Source: SIG480 sp045539475
Lineage (GTDB): Bacteria > Bacillota > Clostridia > Oscillospirales > JAAYXM01
NCBI GenBank assembly: GCA_045539475.1
Contig: JAZQFJ010000027.1
Location: 54,371 to 118,370, forward strand
DNA length: 64,000 nt
Direction of reading: 5' to 3'
The notes under the pieces were generated by a model. That model was not told the DNA's origin, made no database searches, and worked only from the letters and a program-made list of their open reading frames with translations. Shown here in pieces: positions 42,996 to 51,746 of the stretch. How positions within the stretch are numbered: the first letter of the stretch is position 1; each line of letters starts with the position of its first letter. Made by a program: the position numbers and the translations under genes.

Positions 42996-44561
42996 CTATT
43001 TTATCTTGTTATACGCATTTTCGTAAACTGCGAGAAGCTCTTTAATCGGAAGAGATGAAAGCTCCTTTTGGAATTCATCCCATTCACTCATCGGACGCTG
43101 ACCGATAATGAACTTCTGGATATTTTCTTTCACCATTGTACCAAGCGTTGTAGTGTAGTCCGCCACTTCCGCTTTCTCCGCTGAACTTAAGTTTATATAT
43201 ACAGTCGGATCAAGCTTCGGATAAGTATACTCAAGAACAAAATCAGTCGTTGCCGCCTGTTCCTCGGACATACCTGCCTCTGCTGCCGCCGGGTCGATAC
43301 GGAGATATGAACCGATTGTCTGGAAGCCGTAAAGAACCTGCGCATTGTTCTCTCCCTCCGGGAAGATAAAGCGTTTTTTGCCGTTGACTACCTCATAGGT
43401 CTCGCCTTCCTTACCCCATGAAACAAGCTCGCTTCCCTCGTCGGAATAGAACCAGTTTATGTATCTCCATGCATTTGCAATGGAAGCCTCATTTCCGGTA
43501 TTTGCAACTGCCATACCGGTCGGGTCCCAGTTGAGCTTGTTGAACATCGGAACACCGATACCGTTATCCGCATGCGGCGGTTTCATAGCTGTAAGGTTAA
43601 ACTCCGGATTGTTAGGACGTGCAAGATTGTTGAAGAAATCAATACGAATCTGATACTCCGGCATGATGAAGCCACGGTCTGTGGTGACAAGCTCCTGCCA
43701 TGAAGAGGTGTTGATTGTGAAATAATCCTGCGGAATAAGCTTTTCGTCATACATCTTCTTAAAGAATGTTACGAGCTGAAGCATAACATCGCTTTCTGCC
43801 GTTCCGTAGCTCCACTTTTCATTATCGAAATCATAGTAAACGCCATAGCTGAAATTCGGTTTCCACATTGAGCCTATAACAGCAAGATTGTTGATGCCGT
43901 TTCTCATGCAGAAGGGATATGACTCAGGATACAGCTCTTTAAGCTTTTTTGAAACTGTGTAAAGCTCGTCAAGTGTTTCCGGAGTTTTGAGACCGTGTTT
44001 GTCGAAAATATCCTTGCGGTAGAGCCATGCGCGAACATTCTTTGAACGCTCCATACCGTAAACAGGCGTGAAATACACCTTTCCGTCAACCGCTTTATGC
44101 ATATCTCTCATCCACTGCTCATCCTCGGAAACGCTATCCCAGAACTTATTATAGTCCGGCAGGAACTCTTCATAATCATCAAAGGCAAGGAATGCGCCCT
44201 GCTCGCAGTAATCCGAGAACGTTCCCGGTCTGCCGGAAAACCCGAATACATCCGGCAAGGAATCCGGTGCTGCCATTGTGAGCGAAAACTTTGTACCAAA
44301 GTCTGAAGACGGAACAGCGTTTACATTGATAGTCCCGCCGATTGCCTCTTCTATGTACTCCCACACCTTCCAGTTTTCGTCATACGGCCAGCTTGCATGG
44401 CTTGCTATAGTGATGTCAAGCACTGCATCATCGGGAATTTGCTTTCCCTCCGGAATGTCATAGGAGACCTCACCCGAAAGCGCTTTCTCCCCCGCACCGC
44501 CGCAAGCGGAAAGCGATAAAATCATAAGTCCTGCAAGAATTAAGCTTAAAAATCTTTTCAT
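42996..44561 (-). CDS. Extracellular solute-binding lipoprotein, LplA-like
   Basis: A 521-residue ABC-type binding protein. The signal peptide ends in a lipobox, LSAC, with lipid-modified Cys20. The mature part has the two-lobed layout of family 1 oligosaccharide-binding proteins such as LplA (AAPDSLPDVFGFSGRPGTF, VYFTPVYGM, FMKRNG-like region, C-terminal ANAWRYINWFYSDEGSEL). It should capture glycan fragments outside the cell. No permease or ATPase gene is present in the window, so the rest of the transporter must be elsewhere. GGAGG lies 8 bases before ATG 44561. It is the first gene of a five-gene operon with the shared activator-type box upstream. Confidence 0.9.
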   Translation of the reverse strand: MKRFLSLILAGLMILSLSACGGAGEKALSGEVSYDIPEGKQIPDDAVLDITIASHASWPYDENWKVWEYIEEAIGGTINVNAVPSSDFGTKFSLTMAAPDSLPDVFGFSGRPGTFSDYCEQGAFLAFDDYEEFLPDYNKFWDSVSEDEQWMRDMHKAVDGKVYFTPVYGMERSKNVRAWLYRKDIFDKHGLKTPETLDELYTVSKKLKELYPESYPFCMRNGINNLAVIGSMWKPNFSYGVYYDFDNEKWSYGTAESDVMLQLVTFFKKMYDEKLIPQDYFTINTSSWQELVTTDRGFIMPEYQIRIDFFNNLARPNNPEFNLTAMKPPHADNGIGVPMFNKLNWDPTGMAVANTGNEASIANAWRYINWFYSDEGSELVSWGKEGETYEVVNGKKRFIFPEGENNAQVLYGFQTIGSYLRIDPAAAEAGMSEEQAATTDFVLEYTYPKLDPTVYINLSSAEKAEVADYTTTLGTMVKENIQKFIIGQRPMSEWDEFQKELSSLPIKELLAVYENAYNKIK

Positions 44562-44606
44562 GTTGTTTTCCTCCATTTATTAAGAATTTTTTACAACCTT
44601 GATTAT

Positions 44607-44647
44607 ATTATATAATGCGCAAACCGCAATTTTAATAAAATCGTTCA
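44607..44647 (-). promoter_or_regulatory. Promoter and conserved box of the lipoprotein-lyase operon (copy A)
   Basis: On the minus strand, TGAACGATTTTATTAAA (44647-44631), then TATAAT (44612-44607). Exactly 32 bp lie from the A of ACGATTTTA to the first T of TATAAT. No good -35 is present; the box covers that place, as at activator-dependent promoters. The same arrangement occurs at copies B and C. Confidence 0.75.
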
Positions 44648-44691
44648 CGTTCTGCAAAATTTCATATAGTAATTTGTGGGAATATAAATGA

Positions 44692-44713
44692 GCGGAGAGG
44701 ATGTCCTCTCCGC
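44692..44713 (-). terminator. Hairpin after the 962-residue protein gene
   Basis: GCGGAGAGGA and TCCTCTCCGC form a perfect 10-bp stem with a 2-nt loop, 9 bases after the stop codon. No clear T-tract follows; it is probably a terminator or 3'-end hairpin. Confidence 0.6.
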
Positions 44714-44722
44714 CCGTGAATT

Positions 44723-47611
44723 TTAGTCTGCGTAGATTACGCGGTATGTGCCGTTGTCGTTGTAGATGAGGTATCCGCGGGCACCCGTAGATGTGCCGTC
44801 ATAACCTGTTGCAGTGAACTGACCGCTGATGTTTTTTCCTGTGTGCTTTGACGCAGCCTTACCGTTATCAAAGCTTCCGATTGTCGGAGTTCCGCTTCCG
44901 AAGAGGATACCAACCTCGACGATTTCCGCGCCATTTGCATCATACGAAATCATGCGTGCACCGCCTGTCGTTTCGGTATCAAGCGAGAGAATAGGAGCCT
45001 TGCTGTTCTCGTTTTCCTCAAAGGTAATGTTTGCCTTACCGTAAACATAGTGAGTATACTTATCTCCATATGCAACCGGCTTGTTGTTTACATACCATGT
45101 TCCTTTACCGTTCGCAGAGAGTTCCAGCTTCGTGTCGTAAGCATAGCTTCCGTCGATCTGCTCATTAATACTATCACCGATGTCTATCGCATATGTTTCT
45201 GCATCAACTGTAAACATAGCCACGACGCGTGTGAGAGCTTCGAAAACCTCATTTTCTCCAACTGCGGTTTTGCCATCGCGTGTCCAGAAGCTGAAGTTGT
45301 GTCCGGTAAGAGTGGGGTTATCTTTCTCTGCCGGCTTTAATGCACCAAACGCCTGACTGTTTACCGGTTTGCTTTCTATAAACTGACCGTTGTAGTTATA
45401 GAACTCCACGCTCGGCGTTGTTGGTGTTTCAGACTTCGCTTCGTAAATTGCAGTAATAACTGTGTTTGTAAAGAGCGGGAAGGTGAACGTTTCCGCATTG
45501 GAAATCATAACGCCGTCTGCCTCGCTTCCGCGCTTCCAACCGCGGAACTCGTACCCCTCAACGCCTGTTGCAGTAAGAGTTATACTTGTTCCCGCAGAGA
45601 TTTCGCTATTCGGCTGACCAATTACGTAGTCAATTTCCGGAACAGTTACCGTAATTCCTTCACCGTCAACATTCGAGGTTGCAGCAAAGGTTATTTCTGC
45701 ATCAACAACCTCTTCTGTTGCGACTTCTCCGACAACCGTTACTTCACGGGTAAGAGTTTCACTCTCACCATTATATGTTACAGTTGCGGAAAGAGTTGCA
45801 GTGCCTGCGCCCTTTGCTTCTACGTTTCCGTCTTCATCGACAGTTACGACACCGCTGTTAGAGCTTGTAACATCGGAGATTGTTGCATCTTTTGCAGGAT
45901 TACCGTCAGAAAGGTATTTGATAGCCTCGGCAGTTGTTGTTTCTCCAACCTCAAGCTTATCCGCACCAAGCTTAATCATTGCCGGCATCGAAACAGGATC
46001 TAAGCCTGTGCCGTTGGTAAGAGTGAAGTTACCGACAGAGGATTCTCCCTCCTTCGCGTGAAATGCAATTGTATAATAACCAGCCTCCGGAATAACAAAA
46101 CCTGAAATTATATTGGGTTCCGAAACTAAGGTAGTATAGTCTCCATTCACCTCTGCAGAGCACGAATAACTCCCTATATATGTGCCAAGGGTCTTTCCTA
46201 CTTCTTCTCTTGCATTGGAATCATTTGTGGGATAAACACCACCATTTTTCTCAATTTCTTCGATGGTACTAAGATATACATTCATATCCTGTGCACCATT
46301 TCGTAAACCATTCCACATTTCCATTGTATATGTACCAGCCATAGGAATATATACTTCATATACAACCGCAACATTAGAAATAAGCTGTAGATTTGCATTA
46401 GGCAAATTTCCTGAACTTCTTGGTCTAACGTACCGCTTATCCGTAGCATTTATATCAAAATTTCCGTCATAAAAACGATAAAATCCGTTTGTGTTATTAT
46501 ACGTTGTCTGCCTTACCGCTTCATTAAAAACATGGGTTTTCCCCTCGTTCACATATGCCTCCCCTGAAAAGCGACCTACATTATACGCAATCGAAACACC
46601 TTCTGCGTTGACAGTTATTTTTTCAGAAGATGCTACTTCCGGATAACCGTCTACAGTTGCGGTGATTGTAGCTGTACCGTAAGCATTCGCCGTGATAGCA
46701 CCGTTTCCATCAACAGTTGCGATGTTGTTATCACTACTTGAATAAATAATCTTATAATCATCCGTAGCAATAGAACCATCACTCATATATGCAGTTGCTG
46801 TCATTTGCGCTTTTTCACCAATCTGAAGTTCTGTCTCATCATCGACAATTCCCGTAGCCATAGACATAAGAAGAGCCACCTCTACGCTCTCTCCATCTCC
46901 GTCAAGGGTTATTGTGCCTGGATATAAACGCGCGTTAGTTCCTCCTTCTGCCTTTGTCTTCGCATTACCAGCTGTATCTTCTAAAGCCTTGTATACAACT
47001 AAGTATGTCCCGGCTTCCGGAAAATCATAAAAGCCACCATCGCAGTATGACTCACTTGACAACGTTGACCCTGTGGGACTCAAAAAATTAAGGTTGGTTG
47101 TCTTAGGATCAAGAGTCTCAAGCGTTTTAGATATTTCGTTATCAGTATATTTCTCTCCTGTGGATGGATTGATCAAAGGAAGAATCCAAACGCCTGCAGA
47201 TTTAGCACCGGCATCACCTGTTTTCCTTTCATAATACCCAAAACGTAAATCATATCTACCATTCTTAGGAACGTTAATCGCCAAAGCAAACCAATCACCT
47301 ACGTAAGCATTAAAATAAAGGCTGTATTCATTTTTTACCGAAACAGCCCTGGGCGTTTTTTGATCCAAAGACAGAGCTGAATAATATTCCCAAAAGCTAC
47401 TTGTATTATTAAATTTCACCTCTTTGATATTGCTCTTAAACTCTGATTCATCAGCGAAGAAATTATATCCTGCACTTTTTGCAAAATTATACTTCACGGT
47501 TATCCCCGAGTATTCCATTCCCGTTTCTGTCGCGGAATCGTCCGCAAATGCTGCGGGGACGAGGCTTATGATAAGTGCCAGTGCGAGTAATGTGCTTAAA
47601 AATCTTTTCAC
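44723..47611 (-). CDS. Secreted multidomain protein, paralogue of the giant lyase N-terminus
   Basis: A 962-residue exported protein. Signal peptide 1-23. Two jelly-roll-like modules (about 30-240 and 335-540) alternate with bacterial Ig-like domains (about 245-330 and 545-630). An InlB-type beta repeat follows (GYEFRGWKRG near 690), a second such repeat comes after it (FSFWTRDGKTAV near 795), and a last beta domain closes the protein. The first 60 mature residues are clearly related to the start of the giant lyase (EYSGITVKYNF versus EYSGVTVKYGM). There is no catalytic domain, SLH domain, LPXTG or lipobox, so it is either released or held by glycan binding. The start is GTG with GGAGG 8 bases ahead. 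The likely role is polysaccharide binding. Confidence 0.8.
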   Translation of the reverse strand: MKRFLSTLLALALIISLVPAAFADDSATETGMEYSGITVKYNFAKSAGYNFFADESEFKSNIKEVKFNNTSSFWEYYSALSLDQKTPRAVSVKNEYSLYFNAYVGDWFALAINVPKNGRYDLRFGYYERKTGDAGAKSAGVWILPLINPSTGEKYTDNEISKTLETLDPKTTNLNFLSPTGSTLSSESYCDGGFYDFPEAGTYLVVYKALEDTAGNAKTKAEGGTNARLYPGTITLDGDGESVEVALLMSMATGIVDDETELQIGEKAQMTATAYMSDGSIATDDYKIIYSSSDNNIATVDGNGAITANAYGTATITATVDGYPEVASSEKITVNAEGVSIAYNVGRFSGEAYVNEGKTHVFNEAVRQTTYNNTNGFYRFYDGNFDINATDKRYVRPRSSGNLPNANLQLISNVAVVYEVYIPMAGTYTMEMWNGLRNGAQDMNVYLSTIEEIEKNGGVYPTNDSNAREEVGKTLGTYIGSYSCSAEVNGDYTTLVSEPNIISGFVIPEAGYYTIAFHAKEGESSVGNFTLTNGTGLDPVSMPAMIKLGADKLEVGETTTAEAIKYLSDGNPAKDATISDVTSSNSGVVTVDEDGNVEAKGAGTATLSATVTYNGESETLTREVTVVGEVATEEVVDAEITFAATSNVDGEGITVTVPEIDYVIGQPNSEISAGTSITLTATGVEGYEFRGWKRGSEADGVMISNAETFTFPLFTNTVITAIYEAKSETPTTPSVEFYNYNGQFIESKPVNSQAFGALKPAEKDNPTLTGHNFSFWTRDGKTAVGENEVFEALTRVVAMFTVDAETYAIDIGDSINEQIDGSYAYDTKLELSANGKGTWYVNNKPVAYGDKYTHYVYGKANITFEENENSKAPILSLDTETTGGARMISYDANGAEIVEVGILFGSGTPTIGSFDNGKAASKHTGKNISGQFTATGYDGTSTGARGYLIYNDNGTYRVIYAD

Positions 47612-47668
47612 TTTGTTTTCCTCCTTGAATTTTGTTTTTATTTTAAATGTATTTGCTACTTAGGTTAG

Positions 47669-47770
47669 TTTGGTGTTGTAATTACAACACCAAATGGCAT
47701 ATGCCATTTGTGGAACAACCCCTCCGCCGTTATTCAACGGCACCTCCCTTTACACAAGGGAGGCTTTCTC
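47669..47770. repeat. Array of palindromes, REP-like dispersed element
   Basis: Bases 47669-47694 are a perfect 26-bp palindrome (TTTGGTGTTGTAA and complement). It overlaps an 18-bp palindrome AAATGGCATATGCCATTT (47692-47709). Then follow GCCGTT/AACGGC and CCTCCCTT/AAGGGAGG stems. The right part, with CCTCCCTTTACACAAGGGAGG-like structure, resembles an intergenic repeat widespread in clostridial genomes. It ends at the CE15-like stop codon and may also act as its terminator. Confidence 0.65.
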
Positions 47771-48811
47771 TCAGAACGGGGTTGTTGCATATCCGTCCGT
47801 GACTGCGCCTGTGTCTTCAATAAACGCAAGCAGCGCATCAAAGTCGGACGGAAGATGTGCGTGATCTCCTTTGCGTAGACGATAGGCAATGTTTTCCGGC
47901 ACGCCGTAAAGCTCCCACACTTCTTTCGCAGCCTCGTGGGTGAGATATGCGCCCTTGGGGTTTGCCCATGTATCGTCGCTTCCGTTCGTTTCAAGCAGCT
48001 TTCGCGGTGCAACGCACGCTTTTAAAAAGTGCTGGTCAAACGGCAGCTCGTGGTCGCGCCCGATATATTCGCGTAGCTTCGGACCGAACCAGTATGCAAC
48101 ACCGCGCAGGATTTCTTCAAGACGCTCGTTTCCGCGCTTTCCGTCGCGCGGCTCTGTTCGATAGCGGAAGCATCCGCCACCGCCGCACCCCGAGCCGTTC
48201 GGATTTACAACGGCGAAGCGTTCATCAACTGCTCCGGCAAGAAGCACCGTCTTTCCCCCGCGGGAATGACCGGTTATCGTAACCTTTTCCGTATCAACAA
48301 ACGGTAATGTTTCGAGCGCGTCCATCGCGCGGGAATATCCCCACGCCCACGCGGAAATTGCACCGAAGGTAAGCCCCGGATACATTTCATAAATTCCGCC
48401 CGTGCGGTCTTCATGGTGTAAATCCTTTGCGAACTCAACACGGTTGAATTTCGCAACAACATATCCGCGCGCAATTGCATCGTCAATAACCGAATCGGTA
48501 CAGTTGCGGTAGCATCCGTCGCCGGTAAGGATGACGGGGTATTTTTTCCCTTTCTCAAGCGGCCGCGGCTTGAACACCTGCATCATAAAGTTAAACCGCT
48601 CATTAATATGAACCTTTATGCTGAGCGCATTTATCGGATGCTGAAGCTGTTCAACGCGGATACTCTCCGGCTCCGGCGGAAGACCGCCGTACTCGAGGTC
48701 AACTATTCTATCAAGAATCTCACGTCGGCGCTTTCGCCACGCCTCTACGCTGTTTCCCGGATCAATCGGCGGAAGCGGCGCAAGGAGTCTGTCCTGCATA
48801 CTTTTCATCAT
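47771..48811 (-). CDS. CE15-like glucuronoyl esterase / alpha-beta hydrolase
   Basis: A 346-residue alpha/beta hydrolase. The nucleophile elbow is GHSRGGK (181-187, Ser183), followed by AGAVDERFAVVNPNGSGCGG. That arrangement is typical of CE15 glucuronoyl methylesterases, which split ester links between 4-O-methyl-glucuronate and other groups. The catalytic His is probably in KGDHAHLPSD near the C-terminus. It has no signal peptide, unlike most CE15 enzymes, so it may act on imported fragments. Three candidate ATGs lie within 12 bases (48811, 48808, 48799) after GAGGAAGGG. It has its own promoter with the shared box, divergent from the AraC gene. Confidence 0.8.
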   Translation of the reverse strand: MMKSMQDRLLAPLPPIDPGNSVEAWRKRRREILDRIVDLEYGGLPPEPESIRVEQLQHPINALSIKVHINERFNFMMQVFKPRPLEKGKKYPVILTGDGCYRNCTDSVIDDAIARGYVVAKFNRVEFAKDLHHEDRTGGIYEMYPGLTFGAISAWAWGYSRAMDALETLPFVDTEKVTITGHSRGGKTVLLAGAVDERFAVVNPNGSGCGGGGCFRYRTEPRDGKRGNERLEEILRGVAYWFGPKLREYIGRDHELPFDQHFLKACVAPRKLLETNGSDDTWANPKGAYLTHEAAKEVWELYGVPENIAYRLRKGDHAHLPSDFDALLAFIEDTGAVTDGYATTPF

Positions 48812-48854
48812 CCCTTCCTCAATTTTTGTTAAAAATGTATTACATTACGGCTTT

Positions 48855-48895
48855 ATTATATATCCTATACAACCCGAATTTAATAAAATCGTTCA
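48855..48895 (-). promoter_or_regulatory. Promoter and conserved box of the CE15-like gene (copy B)
   Basis: On the minus strand, TGAACGATTTTATTAAA (48895-48879), identical to copy A over all 17 bases, then TATAAT (48860-48855) at the same 32-bp distance. It lies in the divergent region with the AraC gene, 36 bases from that gene's -35. Confidence 0.75.
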
Positions 48896-48930
48896 TAATT
48901 TCAAAAAATTTTTTTACAAGGTTTTGTCTG

Positions 48931-48960
48931 TTGACAAACAGGAACGAATGGTGCTATATT
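48931..48960 (+). promoter_or_regulatory. Promoter of the second AraC gene
   Basis: Perfect TTGACA (48931-48936), 18 bp, TATATT (48955-48960). The leader is about 27 nt. Confidence 0.7.
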
Positions 48961-48993
48961 ATAATTATAAATTCAAAAAAGGGATGTGAGAAA

Positions 48994-49926
48994 ATGGAAA
49001 AAGAGATGAAAAAAAGTAAAAACGCCATCATTTCAAGCTCTATTTCTCCTTTTCTCACCGAAAGACCTCCGGTCAACGTGGCTCACATTACCGAAATAGT
49101 GCAAGAACATACCTTCCCGCGCCACACAGACTATCCCTCCATATGGATATGCCTTGACGGAGAGTTCCTCCTTCGCACCGAGCACGGAAATGTCCACTGC
49201 GCTTCCGGCAGCGTAGTTATTGTCCCTGCCGGAACCTTGTACTATCCCGAGGTCTCCTCCGGCAGCAAGCTTTCCGTTATGCGTATATTTACGGAATACA
49301 ACACCTACAAGGATGTTGACCACGCGGCTTTCATCAGTTCCATCACGCACCTGCTTCTGCCCGCATTTTCAAAGGAGCTGGGCTTTGAGCCTGTGCGCAC
49401 GGTCATTCTTTCCGCAGCTTCTCTCGAACAAGCAAAAACGCTTTTCTCCGCTCCGTCGCTTAAATCTATTGAAAAGTTCTTTTCCTTACCGGAGTTTGCT
49501 CTTTCAGAAAAGCAAAAAAAGACAGCTCTTTCCGTTTTTACAAGACGCCTTTTACCCGTGCTGGACGCAATGACGTATATTCATAAAAATTACTCGCAGA
49601 AAATCACCGGAGAACATCTTGCAAAAGCAAGCGGGCTTTGCCGCACAAATCTTTTTACGCTTTTTAAAAGATATCTTGACGTATCACCACTGACCTATCT
49701 TGTTATGATACGGGTTGTACGCGCACAGTTTGCGCTCACGCACACACAATATTCCCTGCAGTATATATCCGATATGTGTGGCTTCGCAAACTGCTCACAT
49801 ATGAGCAAATGCTACAGACAGTATAAAGGCTTTTTGCCGAGAGAAGACAGAGCAAAGATGAAGAGATACCGTAAAAAATATCCCAATCTTCACGTATCTC
49901 ACGACTACTTTTTTAAAGAAGAGTAA
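48994..49926 (+). CDS. AraC-family transcriptional regulator of the polysaccharide locus
   Basis: A 310-residue regulator. A cupin-type ligand domain spans about 15-130 (CASGSVVIVPAGTLYYPEVS), and two helix-turn-helix motifs lie in about 195-295 (ITGEHLAKASGLCRTNLFTL and LQYISDMCGFANCSHMSKCY). A basic tail follows (KMKRYRKKYPN). ATG 48994 is taken because the upstream extension of the frame crosses the promoter; GGGATGTGAG is the nearest ribosome binding site. It is divergent from the CE15-like gene, whose promoter carries the 17-bp box also found at two other promoters. It is the best candidate to bind that box. The ligand is probably a sugar from the glycan degraded here. Confidence 0.92.
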   Translation: MEKEMKKSKNAIISSSISPFLTERPPVNVAHITEIVQEHTFPRHTDYPSIWICLDGEFLLRTEHGNVHCASGSVVIVPAGTLYYPEVSSGSKLSVMRIFTEYNTYKDVDHAAFISSITHLLLPAFSKELGFEPVRTVILSAASLEQAKTLFSAPSLKSIEKFFSLPEFALSEKQKKTALSVFTRRLLPVLDAMTYIHKNYSQKITGEHLAKASGLCRTNLFTLFKRYLDVSPLTYLVMIRVVRAQFALTHTQYSLQYISDMCGFANCSHMSKCYRQYKGFLPREDRAKMKRYRKKYPNLHVSHDYFFKEE

Positions 49927-49932
49927 AAAAGT

Positions 49933-49982
49933 CCCTGCAGTTCAATCCGTCATCAGGATTTAACTGCAGGGTGATTTTTTAT
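49933..49982. terminator. Terminator between the AraC gene and degV
   Basis: CCCTGCAGTT (49933-49942) and AACTGCAGGG (49962-49971) form a 10-bp stem with an inner AATCC/GGATT extension, followed by GATTTTTT. Confidence 0.9.
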
Positions 49983-50834
49983 TTATTTTTCCAAAAACAG
50001 AACGCCGAGAGTTCCGGGCCCGCAGTGGGTGGAAATAGTACAGCTCGCACGGCTCGTGTATATTTCTTTAAACAGTCCGGTGGCTTCGACCTGCTTTTTA
50101 ACAGCGGCAAGTCTCTCCTCCGGCACGCCCGAATGGGTAATATACATACGCTCCGGACGGACATCCGGATATTTTTCAAACTGCTCGGAAACATACTGAG
50201 AGAGAACTCTGTCCATATTTCCGCGATATTTTTTTGCCGCGTGAAGCTCGCCGGTTTCGTTATCAACTTCAATGGACACCTTAAGCCCGAGCATTCCCGC
50301 CGCAAGTGCCGCAACGCCGGAGCAACGCCCGCCCGCCTTCATAAAGTCAAGCGTTTCAAGGACGAAGCTACAGTGGCTTTTGGCACGGAGAGCCGACACC
50401 TCTTCCACGATCTGCTCTGCAGGAAGACCTTGTGCTATCCTCTCCCCCGCCTCTATTACAAGAAGCGCAATTGCGCTTGAAACATTGCGGGAGTCGATAA
50501 CATGGACGCCCGGAAGCTCTGCCGCCGCAAGCAGGCATGACTGGTAGCTGCTCGTTATTGCAGAGGAAAGCGTTATATGAATAACCTCATAGCCTTTATC
50601 CGTCCATTGACTGAAATATTCGATATACTCCTGCGGATTTATTGCGGATGTTTTGGGAAGCGTGCCGTCTTTACGGAACGCCGCATAAAGGTCATCCGGA
50701 AAAATATCAACGCTATCCATATATTTTTTATCGTTAAGAGTGATTGAATACGAAATAAGATTTACGGAATACTTTTCCTGAAGCTCCGGACCGATATCGC
50801 AGGTGCGGTCTGCGCTGAGAATAATCTTAGGCAT
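49983..50834 (-). CDS. DegV family fatty-acid-binding protein
   Basis: A 283-residue protein. The N-terminus (ILSADRTCDIGPELQEKY) and the central HITLSSAITSSYQSCLLAA and VIDSRNVSSAIALLV are the DegV family pattern. FMKAGGRCSGVAALAAGMLGLK lines the lipid-binding pocket. DegV/FakB-type proteins bind fatty acids and present them to the FakA kinase; clear fakA is not in the window, so the exact role is open. It lies 44 bases downstream of yebC and probably shares its transcript. Confidence 0.9.
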   Translation of the reverse strand: MPKIILSADRTCDIGPELQEKYSVNLISYSITLNDKKYMDSVDIFPDDLYAAFRKDGTLPKTSAINPQEYIEYFSQWTDKGYEVIHITLSSAITSSYQSCLLAAAELPGVHVIDSRNVSSAIALLVIEAGERIAQGLPAEQIVEEVSALRAKSHCSFVLETLDFMKAGGRCSGVAALAAGMLGLKVSIEVDNETGELHAAKKYRGNMDRVLSQYVSEQFEKYPDVRPERMYITHSGVPEERLAAVKKQVEATGLFKEIYTSRASCTISTHCGPGTLGVLFLEK

Positions 50835-50878
50835 ATCCTAAGTCCCCTTTCTTTAAGCCGAGGAGGAAAAACTTGTTT

Positions 50879-51604
50879 TTATTCTTCCTCTTCCCAGTTA
50901 TGATAGACGTTCTGAACGTCATCATTGTCTTCAAGCATATCAAGAAGCTTCTGCATATTCTTGATATCATCTTCATTTTCAAGCTTTGTGTACGTCTGCG
51001 GAACCATTTCGGACTCTGCAGATACAACGGTATATCCCGCCGCTTCAAGAGCGCCGCTTACCTCAACAACGGAAGTCGGGTCGCAATAAACCTCAACAAC
51101 CTCTTCCGAGACCTCAACGTCATCAGCGCCTGCATCAAGGCACGCCAGCATAACGTCATCCTCATCGGCACCTGCGCGCTCGATAACAACAATGCCTTTA
51201 TTGTCAAACTGCCAGCCGACACAGCCGGTTGCACCGAGATTCCCGCCGTATTTATCGAAATAATGACGAACCTCGGATGCTGTGCGGTTGCGGTTGTCTG
51301 TCATAGTTTCAACAATAACGGCAACGCCGCACGGGCCGTAGCCCTCATATACAATGGTTTCATAGTTTGCGCCGTCAGCACCTGAAGCACGCTCGATAAT
51401 GCGCTTAATATTATCATTCGGCACATTGTTGGCCTTTGCTTTTGCAAGGCAGGCAGCAAGCTTTGAGTTGCTTGCGGGATCGGGGCCGCCCTCTTTGACG
51501 GCCACTGCCATTTCTCTTCCTATTTTAGTGAAAATCTTCGCTCTCTGAGCATCGGTTTTTTCCTTCTTATGAAGAATATTCTTCCATTTTGAATGTCCTG
51601 ACAT
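50879..51604 (-). CDS. YebC/PmpR-family regulator (TACO1-like)
   Basis: A 241-residue three-domain protein. The start MSGHSKWKNILHKKEKTDAQ and the motif RIIERASGADGANYETIVYE are the family signature, and the acidic end (DNDDVQNVYHNWEEEE) is typical. YebC proteins were first called DNA-binding regulators; more recent work links the family to relief of ribosome stalling. GAGG lies 7 bases before ATG. A clear promoter lies upstream, and degV follows. Confidence 0.95.
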   Translation of the reverse strand: MSGHSKWKNILHKKEKTDAQRAKIFTKIGREMAVAVKEGGPDPASNSKLAACLAKAKANNVPNDNIKRIIERASGADGANYETIVYEGYGPCGVAVIVETMTDNRNRTASEVRHYFDKYGGNLGATGCVGWQFDNKGIVVIERAGADEDDVMLACLDAGADDVEVSEEVVEVYCDPTSVVEVSGALEAAGYTVVSAESEMVPQTYTKLENEDDIKNMQKLLDMLEDNDDVQNVYHNWEEEE

Positions 51605-51644
51605 TTTAGTTCCTCATTCCTTAGGGTTTTATATATAATATATA

Positions 51645-51673
51645 AGTATACAACATTGTTATGATTTTTTCAA
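51645..51673 (-). promoter_or_regulatory. yebC promoter
   Basis: On the minus strand, TTGAAA (51668-51673), 17 bp, TATACT (51645-51650). Confidence 0.7.
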
Positions 51674-51711
51674 GCAAATTAAACCCATTTTTTCAATTTA
51701 GCAATAAATTA

Positions 51712-51742
51712 ACCGGAGCTGTGACGTTTTCACACCCCCGGT
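51712..51742 (-). terminator. Terminator after the PHP gene
   Basis: ACCGG/CCGGT and TGTGA/TCACA form a two-part stem, separated by a short internal loop, just after the PHP stop codon. TTAATTTATT follows on the minus strand. Confidence 0.6.
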
Positions 51743-51746
51743 CAAC

